Below, piece by piece: positions 1 through 11,620 of a stretch of DNA of 64,000 nucleotides. Source of the DNA: Oikopleura dioica (taxonomy: Eukaryota; Chordata; Appendicularia; Copelata; Oikopleuridae); the NCBI GenBank assembly GCA_907165135.1, contig OU015570.1:2817525-2881524 (forward strand), given 5' to 3'. A program made the position numbers and the translations under genes. Under the pieces are notes generated by a model. It saw nothing but the letters and a program-made list of their open reading frames with translations, was not told the DNA's origin and made no database searches. How positions within the stretch are numbered: position 1 is the stretch's first letter; each line of letters opens with the position of its first letter.

Positions 1-199
1 AAAGTTTCTGTTCTTGCGCTTGATGTGCTGTCTCAGTCTTTTCTTGACGTAGAAGTTCTAGAAATTAAAAAGCATTTTTTTTCTCGAAAACTTAATTTTT
101 TTTCTAGATTACAATTTCAGCCTAAATTTTTAACGCAATAAAATTCATTCGAATTTTTGAATCATTGAGCGAGTAATTTTTCTCAATTTTATCGTCAAG

Positions 200-2540
200 A
201 TGTTTTCTTTCAACAAGCGATCTTTTATGAAGTTCCTTCGCGCACCGCTTATTATTAAGCCTTCCAACACGAAAGTCCGATTCACCGGCTTTTCAAGAGA
301 ATACCTCGAAACTATCTTAGAGAATTCCGAAGAATGGGAGAAAATTGCAAAGAAACATTCGAGAAACACTTCTGGATTTTATTCAGCGATAATTCCCTAT
401 CTCGAAGGTATGATACATCTAAGTTATTTTTTCTATCCTCCTTCATAGACATCATCACAAACCAACCAGAACTTGTCTTTGACAATTGCTTGAAAGGAAT
501 GAAATTGACAAAGAAAAAAAATCAGGTTCGTCGAGACCTTGAGCACTGGTTTCGAATCGAAAACGAGTTTTTTTCGAAGGAAGATTGCGTTACTTTTGCG
601 GCGAAAGATCTTGGAACCCGATCGACTGGTCTGTCGCAAATATTGAAAACGACTGAAATCAACGAAGACAACAACGACAAAATGAACGAGGCGTTCATTG
701 AAGATTCTGGTGAGCTTGAGGAAGAATGGATGCCTGAATCAGAAGAAATAATCCAAGAAGATGAAGTTGTCGACAAAATCCAGGAAGCAAATGATGAGCC
801 GGAACGGGTTAAAGATAAATCGCCGATCACCGATATTTTTCTTCGCAGCGGGAAACTTCCTAGTAACGGAAAAGGTGGTGATAACAGAACTTGGAGTCCC
901 AAATTTATCAACTTGTCGCTGGAAATGCTTATTAAAGGAGAAACAGCAAGTAGCATCCACAATTTCTTTAAAACGACAGCAAAGTATTATCCCGAGCTTC
1001 TGGGCGAAGAAAAAAGAGTTCCATCGCCTGACTGGTTTGAGCGACTTCGTGATTCATTGAAGTATTTGAACGAAGAGCACACCAAAGATGTCATTCTTAA
1101 AGGCAAACGATTCCACCTCGCAAGTGACGGCGCAGCCATGTTAGATGCATCCAAAACGATTTCAGTCGGGCTGATAGACGAGTCTGGCAAGCTTCATCTC
1201 ATCGGAACCGAGCGTTCGATCGGAGGTACAAGTCAAATAATTGCCGACCAAATGATTGCGATCATAAACAAGACCAGTTTGGGACGAGTCATCGGCGAGA
1301 AGATTGATCTCCTTATGTCTGACCAGCAGTCAGCTCAAATCAACGCAAACGCAATCGTTGCAGAAAAACTGACGCGGGAAATCAACAAGGAAGCACCTCC
1401 ATCACTCTTTTGTGCGATGCACTGCGTTTCGAACTGCGACAAGAACAGCTGTTCTGCGTTAAAAGAGGTCAATGAAGAAGCATTTACCTTACTGGAACTT
1501 GTGAAGAGTGTCTTCGGAAAACCAGAAAAATTTGGGTACGTCCAACAGGATGGTCGCCGATCGCTTCAGCTGCTTCTTAAATACGATTTGGAGAGCACCA
1601 GAACAAAGATTTTCTCTCATGATCTAGGTAACTTCCTTCGAATGATTTTTCTCAATTAATGTTAATAGGCAAGCGCTTCGGTAATGACTGTCGCAACTCG
1701 GGCGCTCTTGTGAGACATTTTCCGACGGTGATGAACGCGACAAAGCACATGATGACAAGAAGTTTTGAGGACAGCAAGTTTCACCAGATCCACAAACTTT
1801 GCTCCGGTCGAGATAATGGGGTTTTGCTCGACGCTGCAACATTGTTCCTGAACTACTGCGCGAACATCAATCATTTCCACAAGAAGATCTCAAAGGTGAA
1901 CAACGAAGCTCTGTCTTTCCTGGGATTGAAAGACTTGTTCCAGTCAGTGATTCAGCGAATGGAGACGATTGTTGATTCAAACGAGCCGTATTCGTGTCTT
2001 TTGGAGAAGGCGGCTCTGATGTCTTCATCCGAGGAATCTAAAAAAACCGTGGAACTGATTGAAGAAAGATTCCAGAAGGTTTCCGCAACAAGAATCAAGC
2101 GACTGAACACTGTTGCTGTTGCTGTTGTCGGTGGAAGTCTGAAGAAATACATGAAGGATTTCGGGCTTCTAAAGGATTTGAACTTGCCAGACGACAGAAA
2201 AATTAGTTGCTCGAACAGAGCAGTCGGTAATTTTCTTTTGAATAAAGCATATCTGAATTTCAATTAAGAATCGTCCTTCGCCACTCTCAAGGGATTTGAG
2301 AAATCAATCCAAAATCTATGCCACGAAAAGATGTACGAAAACGGGCGAGCCAAATTCAACAAGCTGAATGAATGGCTGGATGATCTTAAGCCGCACGAAG
2401 CAGAATCGAAGCTGATGGCGGCTTTTAGAAGCCAGAAAACTCAGCGCGAAGAGAGAAAAAGAAGAAGCCTACAGGAAGACCAACGCCAGCTAGCGCTCAT
2501 ACCGCGAAAATTTAAAAAATCTGTCATTGTTCCACAGTAA
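200..2540 (+). CDS. hAT-like transposase, copy 1 (four exons, three 41-42 nt introns)
   Basis: Probable transposase of a DNA transposon. Exons are 200-407, 449-1627, 1669-2226 and 2269-2540. All introns are GT..AG and 41, 41 and 42 nt long. Splicing gives one frame of 738 codons. Features fitting an RNase H-like DDE core are an Asp in the ASDGAAMLD stretch, a second Asp in LLMSDQQSAQ, and a C-x-x-H motif (CAMHCVSN), the arrangement seen in hAT transposases. The last exon begins with a VESSFATLKG stretch, which resembles the hAT C-terminal dimerisation region. An acidic stretch lies around residues 150-200 and the tail is basic. The ATG follows a pyrimidine-rich acceptor-like sequence ending AG, which could be a trans-splice acceptor (inference). 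The reading frame is open throughout. Family assignment is by motif pattern only; another DDE superfamily with similar motifs is possible. Confidence 0.72.
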
Positions 2541-3111
2541 ATTTAAAATGTAAATTCTGAAAATCACTATGTCGTTATAACTTCTCTTTTTCTTTCACTC
2601 AATTTCGCAGGGTCCCGCAATTTTTCCACTTTTGAGAGTCGATAGAATTAGACGAATAAGGGCTCTATAGAAAGCTTAAATTTGGCCGCTTTTTCAAAAA
2701 TAAAAATTTTCCATCAGAATTGGGCCCAAATGATGCTATTTCTGATCATTTTTCGCTTTTTAAAGTGTCTATCATTTATAATGACTAAATTCTAATAACC
2801 AGATAATATATAAAGCAAAAAATATTTCGAAAATAATAAATAATAAGCATATCATAAATAGGCAGAATATAAACAAGTAAAAATTTCAAGAAAATTCATT
2901 AATAATCTGAGAATCCCATTTTTGAAGATTTCGAAACTTTGCTATTTTCAAAATGAGCCCTCATCCTTTAAAAACCTTTAAAAAACCGACCAAAAAAGTA
3001 GTTCGAAGTCAAAGTTGACGAAATCGGGGATTGATTAAAATCCAAAAAATGTCCGGAAACTTTGACTCCGGAAATTTCGAGTCGAAACTCGGTAAACGGG
3101 ACCACCCCCAA

Positions 3112-3185
3112 GTAGCTGTTGGCTGAGTGGTGAGCGCAGTCCTTCAAAAGGATTGGCGGACGGGCGTGAGCTCGAATCTCAAAAA
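3112..3185 (+). ncRNA. tRNA-like module, Leu(CAA)-like, copy 1
   Basis: The stretch has an A-box-like TTGGCTGAGTGGTGAGC, an anticodon-like stem-loop (AGTCC TTCAAAA GGATT, loop centre CAA) and a B-box-like GAGCTCGAATCTC. No acceptor stem forms, so this is not a normal tRNA. It looks like a tRNA-derived, SINE-type polymerase III promoter. The same module recurs in the second duplication copy. Confidence 0.4.
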
Positions 3186-3255
3186 GAATTTTTCTTTTTC
3201 GAGGCCCATCCGCGTTTTCCATGTTGAAGCTAGAAAGCCAAACATGGAAAAGGGG

Positions 3256-3334
3256 GTGCGTTCGAGCTGGCTTCGAGCTCGCCGCCTCCTCTTTGCAAAG
3301 AGAAGCGCTCACCACTCAGCCAACTCCAGGGCGA
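3256..3334 (-). ncRNA. tRNA-like module facing the first, copy 1
   Basis: On the minus strand the same A-box word (TTGGCTGAGTGGTGAGC) is followed by a stem-loop (TTCTC/GAGGA with a TTTGCAAA loop) and a B-box-like GAGCTCGAAGCC. It faces the plus-strand module, about 70 bp away. The pair therefore forms an inverted repeat of tRNA-like sequences with different middle parts. No acceptor stem is visible. Confidence 0.35.
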
Positions 3335-3554
3335 CGGTGGTTAGCATTACCCGATTTATATTCCCGCGACGAGCGCCAGCCAATCAGCGCGCAGCAGGCC
3401 TCTTTGGCAAAATTTACTTTGAAGCCCTAAAAAGGGCTGAAGGGGGGATTTTTGGGGAAAACAGAGGCCAGGAATGAGTTCCTTGGCATATTTTTGGTGG
3501 AATCTCCAAATTTTATTAAAAAATAAATTTTTGGTCCAATCGTGCGGAACCCTA

Positions 3555-3770
3555 GCCTCCCCTTCGGGTCGGCTTTGCCTCCCACCAGACTGAATTCTAG
3601 CGACGAGACGGGCCTCCCCTTCGGGTCGGCTAGGCCTCTTTCCTGACTGAATTCTATCAACGGGACGGGCCTCCCCTTTGGGTCGGCTAAGCCCCTTACC
3701 TGACTGAATTATAGTGATGGAGATGGCCTCCCCTTCGGGTCGGCTTGGCCTTTACCTAACTGAATTCAAG
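3555..3770. repeat. Minisatellite, about 60-bp unit x4 (copy 1)
   Basis: Four units of roughly 55-62 bp share a core like gcctccccttcgggtcggct followed by a variable piece and ctgactgaattcta. Each core can fold into a small hairpin (ccccttcgggtcgg). The same array is at 8111-8326. Confidence 0.85.
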
Positions 3771-4163
3771 AAAGGGGGCTGTTTCAGGCACTTTGAAGTA
3801 AACTCCACTTTAATCTCGTGAATAAACCGATCTTTTGGTCTTCAAGCTGTAAGTCTTCCACCCGAGGGTTCCTCCAGGTGGTCCTTCGGAATAAAGTGAC
3901 TTAAAGTGGCCGAACGTGGGAACTTGTGAACATTTAAGGCTCTTTATTGATATTTTCTCTATTTTTGTTTTCAAGCAGTCTGGTTGGTCTTAAAGAAAGT
4001 AATATGGCAATTACTTTCTATTCAAGGCTTCATTTTTCATTTGTATTTAATTTTTAAATATTTGTCTTCCAGCAACCTGTCTTCCAGCAGAAGGGTCCTC
4101 CTATCCACCAAGTTTATCGCCAGTGACTGTCCAACTGTGCAAAAAACATTCGTCGCGTTTCTT

Positions 4164-4487
4164 AACTTATCCGATCATGCTGATTCTACCAAAAAATAAA
4201 GATTAGCGTCTATACTTTTAGATAAACGAAAAAGATTTTGAATCCCAAAGCCCAAAAAAAGTAGATACGATTTGAAAATGACCTAAAATGGCCATTTTTC
4301 AAAATGTTAATCACTTTGACGGCCTCTAATGCATAAGCGAATGTTTTGCTGGCAAGCTGATTCTACCAGAATTTGCTCCTTTCGAAGCGGGCTTTCTAAT
4401 GCGCCCAAAACCAGCTACGTAAGCTCAAAAAAAAGTAGATAGAGGTCAAAGTTGGTGAGATCGGGGGGGGGGATCCCTTAAATAGGG
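4164..4487 (+). repeat. Dispersed repeat, about 320 bp
   Basis: This stretch is repeated in inverted orientation at 11989-12308 with scattered substitutions. It contains the word gctgattctacca twice and ends in a G-run followed by atccct. No ORF. It is probably a non-autonomous element; its termini were not resolved. Confidence 0.75.
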
Positions 4488-4746
4488 GGACTAGGGGCGA
4501 AAAATGATAGCTGTCTCTTCTTTTAGAAACTCTACTCTCTTTCAAATAAAGTTTCTGTTCTTGCGCTTGATGTGCTGTCTCAGTCTTTTCTTGACGTAGA
4601 AGTTCTAGAAATTAAAAAGCATTTTTTTTCTCGAAAACTTAATTTTTTTTCTAGATTACAATTTCAGCCTAAATTTTTAACGCAATAAAATTCATTCGAA
4701 TTTTTGAATCATTGAGCGAGTAATATTTCTCAATTTTATCGTCAAG

Positions 4747-7087
4747 ATGTTTTCTTTCAACAAGCGATCTTTTATGAAGTTCCTTCGCGCACCGCTTATT
4801 ATTAAGCCTTCCAACACGAAAGTCCGATTCACCGGCTTTTCAAGAGAATACCTCGAAACTATCTTAGAGAATTCCGAAGAATGGGAGAAAATTGCAAAGA
4901 AACATTCGAGAAACACTTCTGGATTTTATTCAGCGATAATTCCCTATCTCGAAGGTATGATACATCTAAGTTATTTTTTCTATCCTCCTTCATAGACATC
5001 ATCACAAACCAACCAGAACTTGTCTTTGACAATTGCTTGAAAGGAATGAAATTGACAAAGAAAAAAAATCAGGTTCGTCGAGACCTCGAGCACTGGTTTC
5101 GAATCGAAAATGAGTTTTTTTCGAAGGAAGATTGCGTTACTTTTGCGGCGAAAGATCTTGGAACCCGATCGACTGGTCTGTCGCAAATATTGAAAACGAC
5201 TGAAATCAACGAAGACAACAACGACAAAATGAACGAGGCGTTCATTGAAGATTCTGGTGAGCTTGAGGAAGAATGGATGCCTGAATCAGAAGAAATAATC
5301 CAAGAAGATGAAGTTGTCGACAAAATCCAGGAAGCAAATGATGAGCCGGAACGGGTTAAAGATAAATCGCCGATCACCGATATTTTTCTTCGCAGCGGGA
5401 AACTTCCTAGTAACGGAAAAGGTGGTGATAACAGAACTTGGAGTCCCAAATTTATCAACTTGTCGCTGGAAATGCTTATTAAAGGAGAAACAGCAAGTAG
5501 CATCCACAATTTCTTTAAAACGACAGCAAAGTATTATCCCGAGCTTCTGGGCGAAGAAAAAAGAGTTCCATCGCCTGACTGGTTTGAGCGACTTCGTGAT
5601 TCATTGAAGTATTTGAACGAAGAGCACACCAAAGATGTCATTCTTAAAGGCAAACGATTCCACCTCGCAAGTGACGGCGCAGCCATGTTAGATGCATCCA
5701 AAACGATTTCAGTCGGGCTGATAGACGAGTCTGGCAAGCTTCATCTCATCGGAACCGAGCGTTCGATCGGAGGTACAAGTCAAATAATTGCCGACCAAAT
5801 GATTGCGATCATAAACAAGACCAGTTTGGGACGAGTCATCGGCGAGAAGATTGATCTCCTTATGTCTGACCAGCAGTCAGCTCAAATCAACGCAAACGCA
5901 ATCGTTGCAGAAAAACTGACGCGGGAAATCAACAAGGAAGCACCTCCATCACTCTTTTGTGCGATGCACTGCGTTTCGAACTGCGACAAGAACAGCTGTT
6001 CTGCGTTAAAAGAGGTCAATGAAGAAGCATTTACCTTACTGGAACTTGTGAAGAGTGTCTTCGGAAAACCAGAAAAATTTGGGTACGTCCAACAGGATGG
6101 TCGCCGATCGCTTCAGCTGCTTCTTAAATACGATTTGGAGAGCACCAGAACAAAGATTTTCTCTCATGATCTAGGTAACTTCCTTCGAATGATTTTTCTC
6201 AATTAATGTTAATAGGCAAGCGCTTCGGTAATGACTGTCGCAACTCGGGCGCTCTTGTGAGACATTTTCCGACGGTGATGAACGCGACAAAGCACATGAT
6301 GACAAGAAGTTTTGAGGACAGCAAGTTTCACCAGATCCACAAACTTTGCTCCGGTCGAGATAATGGGGTTTTGCTCGACGCTGCAACATTGTTCCTGAAC
6401 TACTGCGCGAACATCAATCATTTCCACAAGAAGATCTCAAAGGTGAACAACGAAGCTCTGTCTTTCCTGGGATTAAAAGACTTGTTCCAGTCAGTGATTC
6501 AGCGAATGAAGACGATTGTTGATTCAAACGAGCCGTATTCGTGTCTTTTGGAGAAGGCGGCTCTGATGTCTTCATCCGAGGAATCTAAAAAAACCGTGGA
6601 ACTGATTGAAGAAAGATTCCAGAAGGTTTCCGCAACAAGAATCAAGCGACTGAACACTGTTGCTGTTGCTGTTGTCGGTGGAAGTCTGAAGAAATACATG
6701 AAGGATTTCGGGCTTCTAAAGGATTTGAACTTGCCAGACGACAGAAAAATTAGTTGCTCGAACAGAGCAGTCGGTAATTTTCTTTTGAATAAAGCATATC
6801 TGAATTTCAATTAAGAATCGTCCTTCGCCACTCTCAAGGGATTTGAGAAATCAATCCAAAATCTATGCCACGAAAAGATGTACGAAAACGGGCGAGCCAA
6901 ATTCAACAAGCTGAATGAATGGCTGGATGATCTTAAGCCGCACGAAGCAGAATCGAAGCTGATGGCGGCTTTTAGAAGCCAGAAAACTCAGCGCGAAGAG
7001 AGAAAAAGAAGAAGCCTACAGGAAGACCAACGCCAGCTAGCGCTCATACCGCGAAAATTTAAAAAATCTGTCATTGTTCCACAGTAA
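4747..7087 (+). CDS. hAT-like transposase, copy 2 (four exons)
   Basis: This is a second copy of the transposase gene at 200-2540, with exons 4747-4954, 4996-6174, 6216-6773 and 6816-7087. Splice sites, the two Asp-containing core motifs, the C-x-x-H motif and the C-terminal dimerisation-like stretch are conserved. Few substitutions were seen; one in exon 3 changes Glu to Lys (ggagacg in copy 1 is gaagacg here). Both copies keep open frames, which argues that neither is old. Whether either is active cannot be told from sequence. Confidence 0.72.
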
Positions 7088-7667
7088 ATTTAAAATGTAA
7101 ATTCTGAAAATCACTATGTCGTTATAACTTCTCTTTTTTCTTTCACTCAATTTCGCAGGGTCCCGCAATTTTTCCACTTTTGAGAGTCGATAGAATTAGA
7201 CGAATAAGGGCTCTATAGAAAGCTTAAATTTGGCCGCTTTTTCAAAAATAAAAATTTTCCATCAGAATTGGGCCCAAATGATGCTATTTCTGATCATTTT
7301 TCGCTTTTTTAAAGTGTCTATCATTTATAATGACTAAATTCTAATAACCAGATAATATATAAAGCAAAAAATATTTCGAAAATAATAAATAATAAGCATA
7401 TCATAAATAGGCAGAATATAAACAAGTAAAAATTTCAAGAAAATTCATTAATAATCTGAGAATCCCATTTTTGAAGATTTCGAAACTTTGCTATTTTCAA
7501 AATGAGCCCTCATCCTTTAAAAACCTTTAAAAAACCGACCAAAAAAAAAGTAGTTCGAAGTCAAAGTTGACGAAATCGGGGGGATTGATTAAAATCCAAA
7601 AAATGTCCGGAAACTTTGACTCCGGAAATTTCGAGTCGAAACTCGGTAAACGGGACCACCCCCCAAG

Positions 7668-7741
7668 TAGCTGTTGGCTGAGTGGTGAGCGCAGTCCTTC
7701 AAAAAGGATTGGCGGACGGGCGTGAGCTCGAATCTCAAAAA
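7668..7741 (+). ncRNA. tRNA-like module, Leu(CAA)-like, copy 2
   Basis: Second copy of the plus-strand tRNA-like module at 3112-3185. It has one extra A next to the anticodon loop (cttcaaaaagg), which makes the loop one base longer. Confidence 0.35.
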
Positions 7742-7811
7742 GAATTTTTCTTTTTCGAGGCCCATCCGCGTTTTCCATGTTGAAGCTAGAAAGCCAAACA
7801 TGGAAAAGGGG

Positions 7812-7890
7812 GTGCGTTCGAGCTGGCTTCGAGCTCGCCGCCTCCTCTTTGCAAAGAGAAGCGCTCACCACTCAGCCAACTCCAGGGCGA
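7812..7890 (-). ncRNA. tRNA-like module facing the first, copy 2
   Basis: Second copy of the minus-strand module at 3256-3334, with A-box-like and B-box-like words preserved and no acceptor stem. Confidence 0.33.
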
Positions 7891-8110
7891 CGGTGGTTAG
7901 CATTACCCGATTTATATTCCCGCGACGAGCGCCAGCCAATCAGCGCGCAGCAGGCCTCTTTGGCAAAATTTACTTTGAAGCCCTAAAAAGGGCTGAAGGG
8001 GGGATTTTTGGGGAAAACAGAGGCCAGGAATGAGTTCCTTGGCATATTTTTGGTGGAATCTCCAAATTTTATTAAAAAATAAATTTTTGGTCCAATCGTG
8101 CGGAACCCTA

Positions 8111-8326
8111 GCCTCCCCTTCGGGTCGGCTTTGCCTCCCACCAGACTGAATTCTAGCGACGAGACGGGCCTCCCCTTCGGGTCGGCTAGGCCTCTTTCCT
8201 GACTGAATTCTATCAACGGGACGGGCCTCCCCTTTGGGTCGGCTAAGCCCCTTACCTGACTGAATTATAGTGATGGAGATGGCCTCCCCTTCGGGTCGGC
8301 TTGGCCTTTACCTAACTGAATTCAAG
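8111..8326. repeat. Minisatellite, about 60-bp unit x4 (copy 2)
   Basis: Copy of the array at 3555-3770, essentially unchanged in unit number and sequence. Confidence 0.85.
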
Positions 8327-8574
8327 AAAGGGGGCTGTTTCAGGCACTTTGAAGTAAACTCCACTTTAATCTCGTGAATAAACCGATCTTTTGGTCTTCA
8401 AGCTGTAAGTCTTCCACCCGAGGGTTCCTCCAGGTGGTCCTTCGGAATAAAGTGACTTAAAGTGGCCGAACGTGGGAACTTGTGAACATTTAAGGCTCTT
8501 TATTGATCTTTTCTCTATTTTTGTTTTCAAGCAGTCTGGTTGGTCTTAAAGAAAGTAATATGGCAATTACTTTC

Positions 8575-8888
8575 GGTAGACGGCGGGTTCCATTCTTTGT
8601 GAAGAATGATTCTTTTTTCAAAGAATGGTTCTTTTTCGCAAAGAATCATTCTTTTTTAAGAAACCCTGAAAGGACGCATAAAAGACAGTCAAAAGTTCAG
8701 AAACAAAATCCTGTTTATGCAAATAACTCAGGAGCAAGTGTGCGCTTCGCGCCAGTGATCAGGGAAACTCCAGAGAGTTTGACATCCAAGAATTTTTATA
8801 TATCCGAAAAACCTGTTTTTACCTCATTTTCTCTAGAATATTGAGAAAAAGAATGATTCTTTAAAAAGAATGGAACCCGCCGTCACCC
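8575..8888. mobile_element. MITE, 314 bp, TIR GGTAGACGGCGGGTTCC, 8-9 bp TSD
   Basis: Inverted ends: GGTAGACGGCGGGTTCC at the left and the complement of GGGTGACGGCGGGTTCC at the right, extended inward by caagaatcatt-like hairpin words. It is flanked by attactttc at 8566-8574 and 8889-8897. The first duplication copy has a single attactttc with no insert (around 4010-4018), which is a paralogous empty site. A 9-bp TSD fits Mutator-like non-autonomous elements; an 8-bp reading (hAT) is also possible. A 113-aa frame across it is not considered a gene. Confidence 0.9.
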
Positions 8889-8980
8889 ATTACTTTCTAT
8901 TCAAGGCTTCATTTTTCATTTGTATTTAATTTTTAAATATTTGTCTTCCAGCAACCTGTCTTCCAGCAGAAGGGTCCTCC

Positions 8981-9520
8981 GGGAGGTCCTCCGGCACAAA
9001 CTGACCGAAGTTGGCCTCAAGTGTCCCTAAACTGGCCGAGGAAGGTCCTTTATTCATATATTTTAATCATGAAAAAAAATGGCGAGAAATGGCCAAAAAA
9101 TGGTGTGTTTGGACCTTTCTCTAAAGCATAGCTCGAAATTTTCTTCTTATTTATAATCGTTTTTCCCTGATTCTAGTGAAAAAATGTCTGCTCTTTCATC
9201 CTGTCATGCCAGAATTATGAAAAGAGGGTGATCCGACGAAATGCGGAGCCAAAAACTAGAAAATGCACCATTTTCACGATTTTGACCCCCCGAAAATCGT
9301 CTCCCCCAAAATTTTTTTTTCTTTTAAAAGTGGTTTTAAACTAATAAGACACTGTTCTTTCACCTCCACTTATAAAAAACACCCCCGCACTGCTAGAAAA
9401 AATGACGATTTTTCTTATGCGAAGCCTAAATATATGGCAATAGAGGAAGTTTTGATATGCTTGCCAGAGGATTATCGGCCGGGGCTTAAAAATGGATTAG
9501 AAAAATATTCATGGAGTTTC
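8981..9520. other. Intergenic, nothing recognised
   Basis: A/T-rich sequence with homopolymer runs. One 89-codon frame lacks any recognisable domain and is not called. Confidence 0.6.
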
Positions 9521-9742
9521 AGTAGAAACTAGTCTGACTGTGGTTATTCAAATACTTACGTGGCAGATTTGAAATTGGAAGATCCAAATGGCAGGCCGAC
9601 GTTTTGTCGACCATATGATATTGAAAATGCCTGACTTATAGTGGTGGAGAGCAAACTGGGGGAAATGGAAGGTACAGGGGTTGTGCCTGAAGGATATTCA
9701 GGGCGGAATGCTCCATCGCTAATTCGTGTACCAAAATTTTTT
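9521..9742. repeat. Long inverted repeat, left arm (222 bp)
   Basis: It pairs with 11621-11843 in opposite orientation with few mismatches, starting agtagaaactagtctg and ending accaaaattttt. It contains an exon-like stretch after an acceptor-like ...cag. In this arm a C-to-T change makes a stop (cctgactt here against cccgactt in the other arm). Confidence 0.9.
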
Positions 9743-10945
9743 GGTATTCGAATACCAATTTTTTTCTACCAGACTAAATTTTTTCGTTCAAAAAACTACT
9801 AAACTACTCCCAAAGGTTCCTACAAGACAGGCGCGGAGCGCATAGGGTCTCTTTAGGTACACCATTTGGACTTTTTGAGGAAATTTGATATTCGAATACC
9901 AATTTTGGTATCGCTAAATGAAAAATAAGTGATCCCAAGATGGCCAATTTTACCAATAAGATAGATTTTGACGCTCATTTCGAGACATACAACGGATTTG
10001 GGAAGGGATTTTTCAGGAGAAACGATATATTTTGGGTCATGGGACATACGCAACGCTTATTACACTTTGAGCTTAAGGGAGTCAGTGAGGGAATACACAA
10101 TTTATATTTTCGGGGCAAAACAATTCGAGTATGCGAAAATGAGGGTCAATACTGAAAACGGCACGAATTCACTGAAAATTGCACGAAAACAGAGACACAG
10201 TTTTTTGCGTATTAATCTCGAGGAATTTTATGAATTAAACGGGGAAATAAACGGATTTAGTTGAAACGATAGTAATTTAACAACTTGATAAGTTCAATTA
10301 TCATGATCTTAAACAAAAAAAAATATAAGAAACTATTTTGAATTGATCGCGAATTCAGGCCGAAAAAGATACATACCTGTGAAGTCAGCGAAAAGAATGA
10401 TAAAATTATAGAGGTACAGTCGTTTTTAAAGTATAGGACACCACCCATCGGTGGCACGGACTTAGACTTGGTCGTACGAACTCGGCGTTGGCCATATCGC
10501 CAACGCTGGAATAGAGAGAGAGGAGCTGTCAAGGCATGATGGAGTGGTAGCCTTGGTGCTGGGCACGTCACGGCTCACTGAGCATAATTATGTTGACCGC
10601 GCGCTAGAATCCCATATTTCGAAGCGAAAACATTAGGAAAACCACTACAAAAACGTCAAAAAATAGTACAAATTTAATTCGAAATGAAAAGACTCCGCCG
10701 ACCCAGCTCCGCGCGCTCGGCTCGCTCTTTTCACTCTCTTTTTCTATGGGTACAATATTTTTCGATTTTCATGAAATTCAAGGGCCAAACTAAGCTTTTC
10801 ATTCATTCTCCCCTCCATACAGTCGTTACGCACAATTCCGGACACTTTTTTTTTCAGCAAAAAGGGCAAAATGTCCGTAATTGTGCGGATTCTAGATGGA
10901 AAAAATTTTTGTTTTCAAAATGCTTGTTTTTATTCAAAACGTAAA
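9743..10945. other. Non-coding interior between the inverted repeats
   Basis: It contains two copies of a palindromic word (ggtattcgaatacc at 9743-9756 and a variant at 9887-9900), possibly ends of a small insertion. A GC-richer block at 10440-10600 and a pyrimidine-rich stretch before 10870 were seen. No gene was recognised. Confidence 0.5.
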
Positions 10946-11365
10946 ATGTCGAGAAAAAAGCAGAGAAAACGGCCAGGATCTACCCGTGTCGATGTAGAAT
11001 TCAAACAAAGGCAGTTTTACTGTCGATTAATCAAAGCTGGCGCCGGATACAAGGAAGTCAACAAACATTTCGAGAAGAAAGAACATAAAAAGCTGCCTAG
11101 AGTAACATTCTACGATTGGAGAAATAAAGCAGACGAGATTCTGGCTGCTGGAAAGGTTGCGAACCGTTGCCGACCAGACTACAAGCAGAGTGACATTCGA
11201 AAAGAGTTTGACGATGATCTTCTGGCGATAATTGAATCTTCGACTTCTGAATGTTGACCCTTCTGCGCTTGGAGTTACGAACGTTGCCCTGGGTTTTTTC
11301 AAGCCAGGGACAACTGGGGCATATCAGCCACTCGATCAGGTATTTTTCGCCTGTCTTAAAGTCGG
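10946..11365 (+). pseudogene. Internally deleted pogo/CENP-B-type transposase
   Basis: The ATG at 10946 opens a frame ending at 11257. It begins with a basic segment and a helix-turn-helix-like region (QFYCRLIKAGAGYKEVNKHF) like the N-terminal DNA-binding domains of pogo/Tigger proteins. About 60 bp after the stop, in another frame, comes a segment with a KPGTTGAYQPLDQ motif. This matches the characteristic '..T..QPLDQ..' block near the end of the DDE domain in the CENP-B/pogo group. The whole central catalytic domain is missing, so this is a deletion derivative. Its flanking inverted repeats are far longer than normal pogo termini, so they may belong to something else. Confidence 0.5.
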
Positions 11366-11620
11366 GGGTTTGTCAATACTTCGTTAAAAATTATTAAAAG
11401 ATAAATTAATTTAAAACTATGTAAAAATATATAATTTTGACGATCTCCTAATAAAAGGAAAGTACCGAAAATGGCTGCGGTCTTTCCGACAAGAGCACCA
11501 AAAAACTTCGCCTGGACTGGAGTTGGGAGTCAAAACTGCAGTCAGGCTCGTCTCCGAAATGTCTCCCAACATTATACGGACATGTTGGCGAAAATCCGGC
11601 ATTCCTCGATTATTAGCTCG

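Larger units (their letters stand above)
1..4101. repeat. Tandem duplication unit, copy 1 (left end truncated by window)
   Basis: Bases 1-4101 recur at 4548-8980 with very few substitutions and small homopolymer indels. The offset is 4547 at the left and 4556 near position 3427. Similarity stops at the same word (gggtcctcc) in both copies. The unit holds one transposase gene, two facing tRNA-like modules and a 60-bp minisatellite. The near identity indicates a recent duplication or two adjacent insertions of one element. No terminal inverted repeat or target duplication could be fixed, because copy 1 starts at the window edge. Confidence 0.9.
4548..8980. repeat. Tandem duplication unit, copy 2
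   Basis: Second copy of the 4.5-kb unit. It has the same gene order as copy 1 and is interrupted by a 314-bp MITE at 8575-8888 that copy 1 lacks, so copy 1 supplies the empty site. Confidence 0.9.

Noticed and set aside
522-962. A 146-codon minus-strand frame opposite the transposase
   Set aside because: It is a shadow of the plus-strand coding sequence (Ser-rich complement of Glu/Asp codons), present identically in both duplicates.
8503-8844. A 113-codon open frame
   Set aside because: It crosses the junction of the 314-bp MITE insertion; the empty copy shows it is accidental.
10257-10571. A 104-codon minus-strand frame and a possible 5S rRNA-like stretch
   Set aside because: No domain was recognised, and the resemblance to 5S rRNA is only a few short words without its internal control region.
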